This document shows, in pieces, positions 44,822-58,975 of a stretch of DNA of 64,000 nt. The notes under the pieces are model-generated. The model was not told the DNA's origin. It searched no databases and worked only from the letters and a program-made list of their open reading frames with translations. The position numbers were made by a program, and so were the translations under genes. Positions within the stretch are counted from its first letter, which is position 1. Each line of letters starts with the position of its first letter. The stretch comes from Liolophura sinensis (taxonomy: Eukaryota; Mollusca; Polyplacophora; Chitonida; Chitonidae): the NCBI RefSeq assembly GCF_032854445.1, contig NW_027017957.1, positions 312,001 through 376,000 on the forward strand, written 5' to 3'.

Positions 44822-47474
44822 GTAAGATTTTGTTCTTAGCGGGTAGTGGGTTTATTAATACAGCACAACATTTTACATGAAGATTATATTGAGAAATCAA
44901 CCCAAAGCAAGGTGGCCACCACAATTCCCATTTGTAATGTCTAGGTCATTCAACATTACTTGTATGTTTGCAGGCTCTACATTTGTGTTAGTATGGTAAC
45001 ACAAGCTCTCACTGGGCCCTTTTATTAGGCTGGTTATAAAGTTCTACACAAACAACCCAGTAGCAAGCCAATGGTCTTCCCGTGAGTTGCTTGTTGTGCG
45101 TGTGAGGAATAATCGTCATATGGTGAATGTTTCAGTCTCATGGACAACTTATACAAGGACCAGTGCAAACAATTCTGCCCTCTCGACAGATAGGACTGAA
45201 ATGCTGGAAACCTGCTAGAGGTGTGCTTCAAATTAGACAATAGCAAACCACTACAGAACTTCACACTCGTTGGTTCTGTATGCGTACCAAAGACTAGACG
45301 TTCTAGTCTTTGCAATTTTCATTATGGCCCATCATCCTCACATTCCCTGGACATTTGTTTAATCGATGGCCTGTTGACAAACAAGGGTAACTGACTGTCA
45401 TTTACCTGTTAAATGTTTGAACCATGCTATTCACTTGAATGCTGAACAAGGCTGTCCTACAACAATTTCCAGAAGCATCTATCCCTTCTTAGCCCGTTAC
45501 AAGGAAAACTCCATCGATATGTACAAGCAGTAGTGAGGCATGTACTTGGTTTGAATCAGAGGGGCTAAATATCTCATCCACCGTCTTAAAAGTTAACTTC
45601 AAGGATGTATATCCTGTGTGTCACTCTGACTCCTTTGCTGGTCATTTGTTCTGTTTGATCACGAGTCTAATGTGAATAGTCTTAATTTCGAAGGTAAGTG
45701 TATGTGGTTTGAAACAATATCATTGAAAACGTAACTTTCTGTAGATGTATTCTTACTGGAGAGTGGAATTTTTTGACGGGTAAACTAAAAGACAAATCTT
45801 ATTGTCAAATCTTTTAAATTATCTTCAGCTCCTGTAAAATTACCTAAAATACGGTTTCTTTGATTCTATATCAGTCACTTAAATATCATAGATATTTCTC
45901 AAATCGCAAATAAGAAACGGAGAGCTGTGAAAAGTCCTTTGTGTATTATGCAACTTATTTTTGGACTATTTTGGCATTTCACCCATAGTCCCAAATACAA
46001 GTAATAGTTACAGTATCTTTCAAAATGGCTGATACAAAAAACTTTCATGGGAAAACGATAGTTATAATAACAACAATATCATTACCAACAACGATAATAC
46101 AAAGGCCTTTTTGAGAGGATACAAGAAATAAAAAGATATTACAAGATATCATTTAGAGTCGGGTAACTTGTATGGGGTTTTCTATATGGATTCCGTATGT
46201 AAATAATACGTGTCGTATAGAATGGAGGTGGCTAAGGTATTAGCCAAACTACGATAAATATTAGACTGTAGATCCCCTCTCTGTCACTGTGAGTGAGGCC
46301 TTGATAACGATAAACTTTCCATCGCGCACGTGTGCCGGTTTATGCAGTCAAAGTTTTCCTCCACTAATATGGTACTTGCCTGCACATACAGTATATACGT
46401 CTCTGTTCCTTAGTAATTGTATAAAAGTTCATCAGAAATTCTTTTCTTAAGAATGGCCCTAAACAACTATCAAATAAAGATTAGTTCTTGTATTTGAAGC
46501 TTTCTGTGTTGATGTTAGCATGTGTATTGTATTTCCTTTCCTTATCATCTCCTTTGCTATGACACACGCACAAAACTAAATATCTGTGTTGTTGATAAGC
46601 TTGTACATATATGTAAGTGTGTGGGGTTGTATTTTTGCCAGCTTCGGTATACGTGGTATGTAAATCCCTATAGTCATGATTTTAAACTGCATAGAAATAC
46701 ATTTCTCAATCCTGTCTTTGTTCTTAAACCTGACGTCATTTTACACTAGTCACCTTTGATTTCTCACATAACACCATGCATAATGAAAATTTTATTCCTA
46801 GGTACACGTGCATGTGTTTTACTCCAGGTATTATGCAATTAATTATATGGCGCCTAACCTTGATTAACCGATGACGTTTATTCTCTTTCCCTTTTCAGAT
46901 CCGATGACGCGTTGTGAGTATGACATGTGTACTTCTAACCAAATCACATTGCACAAGTGTATTACACCATTATGTCAATCAAGACGCCGTTATTTATGAT
47001 GTGATAACAGTTAACTCTGGATATAATACATTTATACGTCATATTTCAGTAGGATACATGTTATTAGATAGTGATACAGACGTAGTAGTTACTTCCATGG
47101 CGTTATATAAATGTATGTTACATACTGGTGCTATTGTTAGTCCACGAGTGTTTATTTTGTGTACTGGGGCAAACAGTCGAGATAAGATGTGTATAAGGGA
47201 GTTCCACACAACTTGTCCCTCCTGGTTTTAAATCAGCTGAGAGACGAGACTTGAATTCCACGCTTTCTGATTTGTACTGTTTAATGAAGTCTATTGCATA
47301 TTGACCTACGGCCTACAGGACACAGAATCAACGTATTAAAGCGTTTACTGATGTCACACATATAAAACAAATTTTTTTCCACCACATCTCTATGAAAAGC
47401 CCACAATAATACCTATAAAAACTCAAATATACTTAATCCAAGAGTACTTAAGACTGACCTAATTATATGCTAAG
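44822..47474. other. Non-coding, nothing else recognised
   Basis: Apart from the candidate microexon inside it, no exon, RNA gene or repeat could be supported. Confidence 0.4.
46899..46913 (+). CDS. Candidate 15-bp microexon
   Basis: A strong acceptor (ttctctttcccttttcag) is followed 15 bp later by a strong donor (GTGAGT). The phase is 1-1, compatible with the candidate exon at 44779-44821. Coding content is too small to judge by itself. Confidence 0.2.
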
Positions 47475-47545
47475 AATGAATAAATGATGATGGTTTTACG
47501 CCACGTCGGCAATATTTCAGCCATATTGTGGCGATATGTGCTAAG
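47475..47545 (+). repeat. Second dispersed repeat, fragment A
   Basis: aatgaataaatgatgatggt, then tttacgccacgtcggcaata and tttcagccatattgtggcga. It matches 49938-50000 and differs from the main SINE core, so it is a separate family. I recognise this word set from molluscan DNA. Confidence 0.7.
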
Positions 47546-48889
47546 AAATAACATGGGCAAGCGTGCAAATTCCTTTCTATTTCTGACATGTATAAATTAT
47601 CCCCTAGAACATTCCCGTGTGCATCTAGGGCACTGCATTTTACTTTTGTGGAAAATATTACTGAGTTTAAAAGATTTAATTGACATCGAAAGTCATTAAT
47701 TTGATACTGATTTTTCCAGAAAATTCATGGCTGTTCTTCTAGGGACACAGAAGGCTTATGTCGTGTCATTGTCTGGGTCGACAGGTGGACAGTTCCAAAC
47801 GAGTTTTGTATTTTCTACTCAGTGCCACTGTTTTGCAAGAAAAAAAGATAGAATATCTAGGAATTTGCTAAGTTTGTAGTCTTCATTATGTGTGCTGTGT
47901 ATCTCACATGTGCTTTGAGTGCCATAATAATGGATAGATTGTTGTCCACAAAGGCACAAAAAGTAAAATCCATATATATTAATCATAATTTCACTTGTCA
48001 TTGGGAGAGATCTAAACTGATAGCTTTTGAGTCCGCGTTTTAGACTTCTAGTCGACATGAATGGTGCCAATTTATTTCGATCGCATACAGGTTTTGAATT
48101 TGGTGTCAATGCATCACTTCTAACGAAAACAAACTACATAGAAATCGAGATGATTTGTGAAGCCATTGTGTGTCCTAAGAACCGTCCATCGAAACTGGAC
48201 AATATGCAAAATAAACTCTAATGGCATGTGCGACTATTGTTATTGCTTGGTCAAAAGCTTTACAGTATTAATATAGATACCATACCCTCAAACACATTCT
48301 GATATTTACTGGTACACGCAAAACAAATATATATCAGATAGATAAGGTGAGTCCTTATTTATGATGTTAGATGCATGATGTTTGACAAGTGCATTAACGC
48401 ACAACCTGTTTTGATAATTATTCAATTCTTCGACGATTTATATACTATTTTAATGGTACGGTATATTATATAAAACAGTTGTCACTCTTGGTTGACTTAC
48501 TATAAATATGCAAATATTAATTTATTTTTGGGATTTATGATGTACATGTACAGTCGATATTTACGCATTTCGAATTGTTCCAATTGCACACAAAGACTTG
48601 GTGACTTAAATGATGTTCATAAACACTGCACATGAACGTGGAAAAGCTGTGACGTCACGTCAGAGCCAACCTTAATGCCAACATAGTATATATAGCCTCC
48701 ACTCTGCACCACAATACATCACACAAATTTAATTGATAGAATTTCATCACTAATTGTATCGGTGTTCAATAAAATTGTTCGCCGCTACATTAACGTCAAA
48801 GACAACAAAGCCTTCACTTCAACTACAAAGAAGGGTCACCTTTCATGGCATGTTTCTTCGTTCATCGAGTTGTCTATTGTTTAGTTATA

Positions 48890-49045
48890 TATTTGATTGT
48901 GTTTACGCCGTACTAAAAATATTTCACTTTTGCGACGGCGACCAACATTATGGTGGGAGGAAACCACTGGAAACCCACGACCATCCGCAGGTTGCTGAGA
49001 AACCTTTCCACTTACGGCCGGAGAGGATGCCAGCATGAGCTGGAC
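48890..49045 (-). repeat. SINE copy, minus strand
   Basis: tgtttacgccgtactaaaaa core, cgacggcgaccaacattatg, the ccacgaccatccgcaggttg block and the ccggagaggatgccagcatg head side. It is 5'-truncated. Confidence 0.9.
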
Positions 49046-49937
49046 TTTCGAGTTGCTTGAGTTTCTCATTAATAACATCTCTGTGAAATTCGTGGAAACC
49101 ATATCCTAAGAGTGACTAATTAACAGTCCGTAGACATGTACAAATATTGCTCTTTTGTGCTCATTATGTTCTACGAGTTTGTTTACACTTGTTTTTTCAT
49201 TACTCCTAAAAATGTATTTACATTTAAACTTGAATAAACGTGCCCTTTGGTTCAGAATAATCTAATTGTACTGTTATCTCCACGGTTATCCCTGGATGCA
49301 GGCATACATGTTGATCTATCTTGCATAACGCAAAAGACTTGCTATAACGTAGATTGATGGTTGTGGTGTGCGTAATTTTTTGGCAGGTGCATATACTCTT
49401 TTGGCTTCTATGCAAAACATTTAGTGGCACATATAACTTTTTAATGCATGGGAGAGAAATGTTACCGTATCCAATGGTCTCAAATGATTTAGTGTAAAAG
49501 CCTCTCGCAAACACAATTTTAACCTGATATATTCTTTCTTTATCGTTTGATGAGCCAGAATCTGATTTGATTGCTGCCTTAGTGCTAGCCGGCCTCCTGG
49601 GGTTGGGCTGTATAACATTTCTGGGAATTCCCATAAAGCGAGAAGCTACAGGTGCAAGTGATGGTCCCAGTTTTATGTTACCAACCTACCATATAAGTTA
49701 TATACTTTAACTGTTATAGCCCACTCCTTGACACCATATGCGACATTCGGTAAAACTGCCCGACCAGGTTAAAATGTATAATCCGTATATAACTGTACAT
49801 TGTTCTACACGCTCTCTAGATTTAAGTGTCAATCATGCTCGATATATCAAGGCACAGATAGGAACTATTACCTTCAGGCTGTCTTACGGGGAACATAATG
49901 CTTTCGAAGTGTTTTAACAAGTAAATATGAAATAGAA

Positions 49938-50000
49938 GAATGAATGATTATGGTTTAACGCCATATTAGCAATATTTCAGCCATATCGCGGTGAAGAAAT
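49938..50000 (+). repeat. Second dispersed repeat, fragment B
   Basis: gaatgaatgattatggttta, acgccatattagcaatattt and cagccatatcgcggtgaaga align with fragment A at 47475. Both copies are short and decayed. Confidence 0.7.
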
Positions 50001-52410
50001 ATCAGATGACTGTGTCCATATTCCGTTAAGGATCATGTATGAAAGGTGTAATAGCTATACTTGGTGATACAGCTCTCGTCGCTGTGGTCGTATCTGAGTA
50101 GACAGTGGTATTGGACTTGGAAGGCATTTGTCTTAAAATCATGTTTCTCCAAAGATATTCGCAATAATATGCGCTAAAGTTGTAAAAGTTTTTGAACGAA
50201 ATGATACAAATAAATGTGCCATTTTTTTTTTACTATTTTTATGCTATATGTTACCTAAAAAATCAAACCAAAATTGTTTATCTTAGGGGCCCCGAGTCCT
50301 TTGGCAATGTTAATATGTTATTGTTTATCGAATGTAATGACACAACCACATTTTAAGCAATTCTAGAACAGTGACTCCTGATAAATTGCAGTTATATCTT
50401 TTTACTTAACTCTTTTTACACCAAGGGTGTTTTAATAACCTCCTTTTTAAGCAGTATTAAGTGAACAATGTACATTTTAATTTAGCTGAATATAAATGAA
50501 GCCACTAAAACGAACCACTTCAGTGAATCGTTAGTAGGGATTAGTACTCTCCAATGTTCTTACAGAGTCAGAATCAGCTTCAGGCATTTGAGGACTGAGG
50601 ATTTCCGGCAGCGTCTTATTTGCATAAGTTGGAGTTGCGTCTGTTGTTGCATTGGTTATTTATTGGTGCAAATGATTGTTTACTTACCTTGGTAAGTTTT
50701 CAATAAAGTGATTTCTTAAGTTCTCTTTGCGTCACACATCTTTGGGAAATCAGTTGTTAAATATATTAAATAGGATGATGATGTTACCCAGGAGCAGTCA
50801 GTGTGTTTACATGTAGAATTGTTTACAGCTAGGGTATGTACAATAGTAACATTTTAATGATGTCTTTCTCCAGCAACCAAAAGAATTACCCGACATCATC
50901 TAATTGATGTTATTTTGACAAATGTATATACTCTACTTAGGCATTGCAGTTGTCATTCTTTATTTATGTTTTCAGTTTCAGTTTCAGACTTCAGTTTTGT
51001 AAATTAATTTTACTAAACTAAATTATATCATTATGTATTAACTAAATTCGTTTCCTTATTATTCATTTTTGTGGAAGGGTAAAAACACAGAAAAACCATG
51101 AAACGATGTCCACATGAAGCCAACAAACGAAGCACCCTGACCTAGCAAGAAGAAACCTGGAATATTAGAGGACATGGGAGCTGAGTGGACATAAAGACGC
51201 AGATCTTCAAATGTAGTACAAAGCTGTAACCTCAGAAATCCCCTCCAAGTTTAACCAAAACTTTTGAGCGGTGAATGTTGTATATATCCTGATGAGTAAA
51301 CTTTGACAGCAAATTATATAGTGAGATAAAGAGTCTGTTCCATGGTGAGTTTTATCCAGTGATCGTTTGTTTCTGACCACGCGTTAACCAAACTCTAAGA
51401 TTATATAATTATGTCGTCCATTCTAGCGTCCGCATGTCTCCGGTGGTAAAAAAAAAGGTGTAAAGAAAGAATTTTATCAATTTATGTCTTAGAGGTGTAA
51501 CCTGGATGCACTATAATGTTGTATTTTTGTTGAGTTTTGACGTCCTGGCATACAGTGTTATCTGCGACTTTTGTGCTGCAGTCTTTGGCATCTGGGATTA
51601 CATCTGTCCCACTCTTTATCTATGGTAACCTTTACAAAAACACGACGGAAGACATTCAGAAGTGTCAAGGTGCTGTGTAAGTTAAATTAGGTGGAGCGGT
51701 GATGTTTACCATACAATGGTGAGACCCTTCCGGTGCTTGCCCGTAATTTTAACAAAATCATCCTTTTGTATGAATTTCTGACGATCAGTTTTCAGCTTTT
51801 TTCATGATTATATAGAGCCTTTACGTATACTTTTCTCACGATCAATACCACTTATGATCGGTCATAATAGTTTGTGAACACCCGAATGACATTTTCTCAC
51901 TGTATAATGTTGATATCGATATGCTGCTGTCTTCTCTACAACATAGGTCGCATACTGTAGGTTATAAGTTCATGTCCCGGTTTGGAAAGCTCTTAGCAGA
52001 AGCTTTGGTGCAAATTGTGAGCAAAATATATTCAACAATCAGTAAATCTAATTAGATTATTATTTACATAGATCACTTTTTAGATATATTGTTAATAAAG
52101 AAAAAGAAATGAAAACTGGGATAAATATTTTGGTATTTGTTTGAGTTTTTAGAGTGCTATTAACATTACAAATTTTCTCCTCTGTCTGAGTGATTTTTCT
52201 GTGCAGTTCAAATATATTATGGCAACAGCTATTTCATGCATGTATTTATATTCAACTGTTTTGGCACCGTTTTACATGTCAAATATTCTTGTAAAGCACG
52301 AAAATAATGACACGCAGACTGCAGCAACTATATGTATGTGATCGAGTTTGACTCTTTTCATATAGCACATGTTATCATTAGATTTCAGTGTATAACTTCT
52401 GAATAGGTCA
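50001..52410. other. Non-coding, one weak exon candidate
   Basis: A segment 50566-50691 is bounded by a ttcttacAG acceptor and a G|GTAAGT donor. One of its frames is open with a hydrophobic stretch (LICISWSCVCCCIGYLLVQM) that could be a membrane exon. Its phase (2-2) does not fit the exons upstream, so I do not call it. Nothing else recognised. Confidence 0.35.
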
Positions 52411-52680
52411 GGGGGCCTCTGTGGCTCAGTTGGTTAGGGCGCTAGCGCATCGTAATGACCCAGGGGTCTCTCACCAGTGCGGTCGCTGTGAGTTCAAGTT
52501 CAGCTCATGCTGGCTTCCTCTCCGGCCGTATGTGGGAAGGTCTGTCAGCAACCTGCGGATGGTCGTGGGTTTTCCCTGGGCTCTGTCCGGTTTCCTCCCA
52601 CTGTCCCGCCGTCGTATAAGTGAAATATTCTTGAGTACGGCGTAAAACACCAATCAAATAAATAAATATATAAATGAATA
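52411..52680 (+). repeat. Full-length tRNA-derived SINE
   Basis: The most complete copy in the window. A tRNA-like head has an A box (tggctcagttgg) and a B box (gagttcaagttc). It is followed by the conserved central region (gggaaggtctgtcagcaacc, tgcggatggtcgtgggtttt), the 3' core (cgccgtcgtataagtgaaat, attcttgagtacggcgtaaa) and an AATAAATA tail. It may be a molluscan MetaSINE-type element; the family name is from memory and unverified. Confidence 0.92.
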
Positions 52681-53654
52681 ACCCTTGGTGACTATTGTGT
52701 GAAAGTTGTTTATTTGCCTTGGATTTGTATATAATAAGTCATATGAAAGAAATAATCATTTTATCAATGTTTATTATTTTCTTGATACCTGTATATGCTT
52801 GTTTCGCCAGACAGTACTTCCTGGTGAGCTTCAGGGTTACCATAGAGACATGGAGACACAGGGCTAGTAATTGTTACAAACCATGCGACTACATACAGTG
52901 AATGTGTATGAACGAACGCATGCGTCATTCGGGTCACATCAATCCGATGTCCTCCATTCAAACATTTTCTAGAAGCAGTAATGGAGTTCTGTGAAGTAAA
53001 GCTATTCGATCTATTTAACTCAGCCCGACCTATTTTGTTCCAGCCTCTTGAAACGTGCAGATGTATGCGTAATATGTACATACGCATTTTTCTATCAAAT
53101 ATACGCGGAGACTTTGCTTTTATGTACAGTGAGGTATGTTCAAATTCAGGGCTATCTCCGGTCGTGCATCGTGACTAAAACTAGGCTGTCCTTTAAAGTA
53201 ATGGTAACTGTCAATTCGAGTCCAAGTAGAAATAAGAGGCCTTTTTCAGACTACGTGGGCTTTAGCACACAACCCTTTTTTGCGGACCCATAGGCAGGTG
53301 CAGGTTTCGTGAGCTTGCGCCTATGCTTTAATCTTAACTCACACCGATGCACAGGTATCTCTACAACCTGTCCTGACCTAGGGCGAAATAAACGGAACAA
53401 AGTCCACGCTACTGTGATTTGGTATAGATAACCAGGTAGCTTAGGTATGTCTAAGGTGAACCCTCAACGAAAGAGCTCTTATGACACGCCTATGGTGTAC
53501 TACAGCTAACACACCATGCATTCCGAAGTTTGATATCTGACTGGATTGCGGTTTACCGTAGATCGGTCTACTTCAATGAATCACAAAGGTATTTACATGG
53601 TGTATGAGATTGAATTCCAAAAATAAACGGGTATTAGTACTGTCCGTCTGTCTG

Positions 53655-53757
53655 AGTGTATGCCCCGCAGTACACAAATGCTGACCGTTGTCGTAGAAGT
53701 GAAATATTCTTGAGTACGGCTTAAAACAGAAAGCAAATAAGTAAATAAATTTAAAGA
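53655..53757 (+). repeat. SINE 3' fragment
   Basis: ctgaccgttgtcgtagaagt, gaaatattcttgagtacggc and a taaataaattt tail. A truncated copy of the 52411 family. Confidence 0.85.
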
Positions 53758-54534
53758 AACAAAAATATTTTTGCAATGAGTTTTAAAACAAGACAAAGAT
53801 TTTACACAAAATAAGCTACCAAAGAAAACCTCCAGTACATTAGAAACCACCTGGTAATACAAAATGTGCAACATACCTGGAAATCAACAATCAAGGACTT
53901 AAATGTATGTTATTTTCTCACGTAAGATTGTCTCTCGGATAATTCTTCTCGGTTATGAGCGTCATATTATGTTTCGTAAATAATAATCACAGTTTAGCAT
54001 ACTTGGCGAGGTGTTTTGGTGTCTCCTTGAGTTGATGTTTGCATTTGTGTTTATTTTTTTTAGATTTTTTACTGGTAAGGTACAAAAAACTCAAGATGGA
54101 CACATCGTATTTCCGTGGTAACACATGAGGTGGTATATGCATGTTAACTCTGCACAATATTTTAAACCAAGATTATCTGCCAACACATGTCAATGGTTTG
54201 CATACCTTCAAGAGTAGTCACACTCTTCCTACATATTGCAATGCCTTTGTTATCTGAATATCTATCGTTGGCTAGCCTTCCTGAGCCACTGAAGGAAACG
54301 ATTCATAGAAATATAACCAGTACTAAGGGATATTTAGCCTTTAGCTACAAACCAAAGCGTAGGTGATCATAATGAAATGCTCAGACAATATGGATATAAC
54401 GCTTTCAAATCTCCAGGCTCAAAATTGTATACTTTCGAAATTGCGTTTCTTTGATTGATTTTGACACAGTGTATTACACCGATACATTCCCAGCAATTGT
54501 TTGGAACTTAACGCATTCTGCGTTTACTCTCTGT

Positions 54535-54600
54535 GCTGTAGTTTCTCCCCATCAACCTTGAGTACGTCGTAAAACATCAGTGAAATAAGTAAATAAATAT
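54535..54600 (+). repeat. SINE 3' fragment
   Basis: cttgagtacgtcgtaaaaca followed by tcagtgaaataagtaaataa. A short, old remnant of the same family. Confidence 0.65.
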
Positions 54601-57600
54601 ATTGCGATTATCGATTTGGAACTACTCTTCCAAGTAGTTATCTGCTTTGTAATTGAGTCTAGTTCAGCTAAACCCTAAAATCAGGGTTGTACTTGTATGT
54701 ACGTCATGTTGAATCGGATCCACACGTTGACTGAGATACTGTACATAGTATCATTAACGACAATTTATAAAATAGAATGACACGTGACCTTCTTACTCAT
54801 AATTCCTGCGCCAGAAACATTCTTTGGGTCATTGTTTAAAACTGATGAGTTATTCTCTGTAAATTCACCCGTCCTAATTTTTTGCTTTACATACTTTCCT
54901 AGCTCTTCGGTCGCCAAAATATGACTGAAATATTGTCCACGTGACGTTCAGCCATTATCATCCTCTCGTACTATCATTCATTCTTACTTCTTCAGATGTT
55001 TGTGTTGAACATTGACTTGGAAATTTATTTTCTGATTCATGGACGTCCGTTATGGTTGCTGTTGGTACACAAACGAAGGCATGCAGGATTCCACTTATAT
55101 TTCTGTTGTCCTCAGAACTTTTTTATATTTCTTGTTAATGATACATCTAAAGAGAATATCATTGATGTATATCTATAATCAGTGACAATTGAAGTGCTCT
55201 TTCTCAATATGGCTACAACAAATGTAAATCTGTTCAAATGAAATAATAATAATTGTTCTGACCGTTTTTGTTGTACCGTATAGTGTTTAGTAATTTGAAA
55301 ACAATATTCTCGGTCAATTTATTAACCATCTTTGTAGTGTTCAGAAACAAAATTGTCTGATGGTTCGAACATTGTGATGACACGGGAAACTGCAAATCTG
55401 CAATAAATGTTCCCTCAAAAATTGGGACGCTAAGACATTTTTTGAAAAGCTTTAACATCTTGAGTAAAATACATGCACAAATATAGATGTACATACTAGT
55501 CAAGAATTCTACCCATTCATATAATGTTCTTGAAATGCAGCTATTTTATTTTGTTACAGCGCCAGTACTAAACATCAGACCACATCTGCGTCTCTCCTTC
55601 ATACCACAATAGTAAGTGCACACTACACATTAGCAATCTGAAACATATATTATACATAATTTTTGAATAATTATGACCTTTTTAAGCCACTTCAGCAGAT
55701 ATCATACATAGAATGAATGGACATGCCTCTACACCACATCGGTAGATATCACGATGGAACATAGAGACTGGATCATCTCATAAACTTGATTACTATTACT
55801 TAATCTTGGAACAATGACTCCAGAAAGTTAGAAGTATTTCCCTTTAGTTTTCAATCGGTATCCAATATCTTGAGACATGTATTGGTGATAAACTTGTAAT
55901 ATTATCTTTGTAGCCAAAGTTACTCTTAAAAAGCATGACTTAAGACCACCTGACGATTAGGTGTGGTTGAATGTTGATATCGCTGTTCACAGAGAAGGGT
56001 TAATTGCAACCATGCTTCGTAACATATAAATGAAACTAGGACATATACGCTGGCAAAGTTCAAATGATCGTCCACAATATGAGATTGAAGAGTTGGTTAT
56101 AGCTAAAAGTGAACTTTTCGAAAACACAAATGAGCATACTTTCTTGGGAATCCGATTGAGACCATATCGTACATATAATAACAATAACCTCATTATCAAA
56201 ACTCTTTAGTATATAATGAGTTCTTATGGGCATGGCACATTCTCTATGTGGTATGTCGTTTTAAAGGCAGCAGTTTAAGCAAAGAGTCCGCTTTAACTAA
56301 TCAAAAAGAATGCATGCGTTGACCGTCGGGTTAGTTGACTACAGGTTACCATGTAACTCACTCTGTGACTTGTGATAACCTGTGTTGTGCAAGTATCTTA
56401 GGTAGTTGAAACATCAACACGTCCACAGCGCCTGTTTGGGTTTAAGCCTACTTAAGTATAAATGTGGCAATATGGATGACAGAGGGTTTTAGTCGCTACT
56501 TAACTTTCTCTTCTATTGTGTAGGCAATCGACACATTGATAGCTTATGGCTGAATGGAGAGTGAATATTTTGAGGAAGGTTACACTGTGTTCATGTGATA
56601 ATAAATGTCATCTCTATAAGTGTGTGTCCGTGGTTGTATCAACAAAAAATTGACTTCGGACTTCAGCAGAAAAAAGAAATTTTACGCCTGCTTTCATCTT
56701 GAGATACAAGCAAGTCTTCAATCTAGCATATTTATGTTTGCGTGGTCCAGAGTGAAATTATTACATTGCCCTAAACTTAAATCCTATCAGCTTAAACAAT
56801 TCCATAAATAATCGGTTTAAAGTCCAAATACCGAACACGCTTCATTTGACTGATTACGCTATATATAGGTGTATTTTTATAACCTCCATTTATATTCGCC
56901 ATTTTATACAAATACGACATGTTTGAACAACCCGGCTGTAGGACTTCTGGGATGTAAAAAGACTGAGCAAATGCCGAACTGTAAGGCTGTTTTTGCTCGA
57001 ACTTCTGAAATGTAGTTCACTGTTTACCTGCCAGTCTGTCAGATGTCACGGCCTCTCACCTATCACCTGATACTACTATGTATTGTCAAATTTAAGTTAT
57101 CTGTTTTCTACGGTTGGGTACTCTCCTTTGTGAGTTAAACTGATACACAAACATATATATGTTTATACCTTTAAATATGTGTATGTGCTCACCGAATTTA
57201 AGGGCAAGGGTGAAGAGGAAATACACCCAAAACGCCCCCAATGGTGTGTGCTACTGCAAACCACCTACAATAACGTCAGTTACAAAGTACTAATACCTGT
57301 GTGCACATCTTGCGTTGTTGCAAACACCCGTTTTGGAAATTTCAACAAATGCAGAACACGGAACCATTCAAAGACATCAAAATGATCATTAAGATCAAGA
57401 GGTAACAGAAACGTGCATGGCAGTTGTAGCTTGACTTACTTATGGATGTACAAGTCTTAACCTCATGCATTTTAGATGCATCTCATATACTAACAAACAA
57501 TAACTCTAGAAAATTCTTCCAGAAAATAACTGCACGTATATTTGTTTTATTGGATGTGTGTCATAAAGATCGTTAAAGGTCTGAGTTGTCACAGAAGCTA

Positions 57601-58506
57601 GGGTGGTAACAGGTTTATACATCAAATGATGCATTCAAGTCCAGAACATTTTCTGTTGACAAAACTGAACGGAGTTTCACATGAATAAGCCACGTGACCT
57701 TATCTACAACCAGAAAGGTATCCATGCCAACCACATGACCCTTTAGAATTCCTTTTGGTGACGTCGTATTTACACGCACAATAAATGTCTGGTCATGTAC
57801 AGCGACGCAGTATTACTTACAAAATGTCTACATTTATAAATCTACCTGTCACAGGACAAAGAATCCTCTTTATTAAGGATAACCTTGCCATATACAACGT
57901 TGTCAACACAATGGGGGTTTTCTCAGCCTCGTCCGTTTGGTATACATTCCAGGTAATAAACAGGTGAAGGCTGCAGAAAAAGTTTATACATCTAGTACAT
58001 GTAATAATGTTCTGAGTTACTCTGATCTATTTCAACAGCAAACTTGTAGATGCTTATGTTCACTAGGGTTGTCGCCCCTGAAACAGCTCTTTCTTTTTCT
58101 CATTGTAACGTTGTGGGGTTGCAGAAAGTTTAACGCTGATTTTATAACATTTTCGGCGGTAATATTACAAATAGTTTGGTTGGTATAATTCGTGATAAAG
58201 TTATAATGCTGCCTTACTGGATAGGCTAGTAGATATCACGCATTTTACCGGAAACAACATTGGAATGTACTTGGTTTCCCCTGTCTACTCGTTGAAAATT
58301 TCAATCCAGGCAGCGTTGTTTTAAAATGTATGAAATGAGCCTATATTGGCCAAGTTTAAGCATAAAAATACTACAACAAAGGGAGTAAAGACAGAACTTT
58401 TTGTGATCTGATTACGCTTAAGCCATGGCTCTAGGGGCTTGTAAATTGTTACTATTTATTCATTTACATGAACAGTTAGAACAAAACCCTAATGGAGGTA
58501 AACATG
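54601..58506. other. Non-coding, nothing recognised
   Basis: AT-rich intergenic or intronic sequence. Short frames (for example near 57179 and 57785) have no domain, codon or splice support. Confidence 0.45.
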
Positions 58507-58641
58507 GACAAGGGGCCGTATTTCACCCGTTAAGTGTGACCATTAGCTAGCTACCACACCGCCGTCGCTGCTCTGGTATTACTCTCTATGCTGTACGTCT
58601 AACTATGTCATAGTATTACCGGTGAAATCTGGCCTCTTGTC
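58507..58641. mobile_element. Small MITE-like element
   Basis: A 135-bp segment with 21-bp terminal inverted repeats, GACAAGGGGCCGTATTTCAC at the left and gacaagaggccagatttcac on the opposite strand at the right (18 of 21 positions match including the final C). It has no coding capacity. A related but right-truncated copy lies at 60610. No clear target duplication. Confidence 0.65.
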
Positions 58642-58975
58642 ACGAGGATTAGGGTTTTAATAATAATAATGCTTTGTTTCAAACACCAAAGTCCGTATGA
58701 AAAGGTTTTGGAGGAGAAGTAAGAGAAGCTACAGCAATGTACAACATACAATAATGAACACATAAAGTACAACGCCATTTATCCATAAGAGCTGACCTTA
58801 AACTGATAACTTATGCAGTCGGGTTGCACAATATACCATTAGAACTCAGCTCGAGACGTATTTGGAAACCGTACACCCATTGTCGAATAACCTCACCAAA
58901 TACGGTCATACCATTTATTATAAACATGGCTGAAACTATATAGGTAGTGTAACAACCAGCCGAAATCTTATTTGA

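Noticed and set aside
45595-45693. Hydrophobic reading (MYILCVTLTPLLVICSV) before a GTAAGT donor
   Set aside because: A stop codon lies between the hydrophobic part and the donor, so it cannot be one exon.
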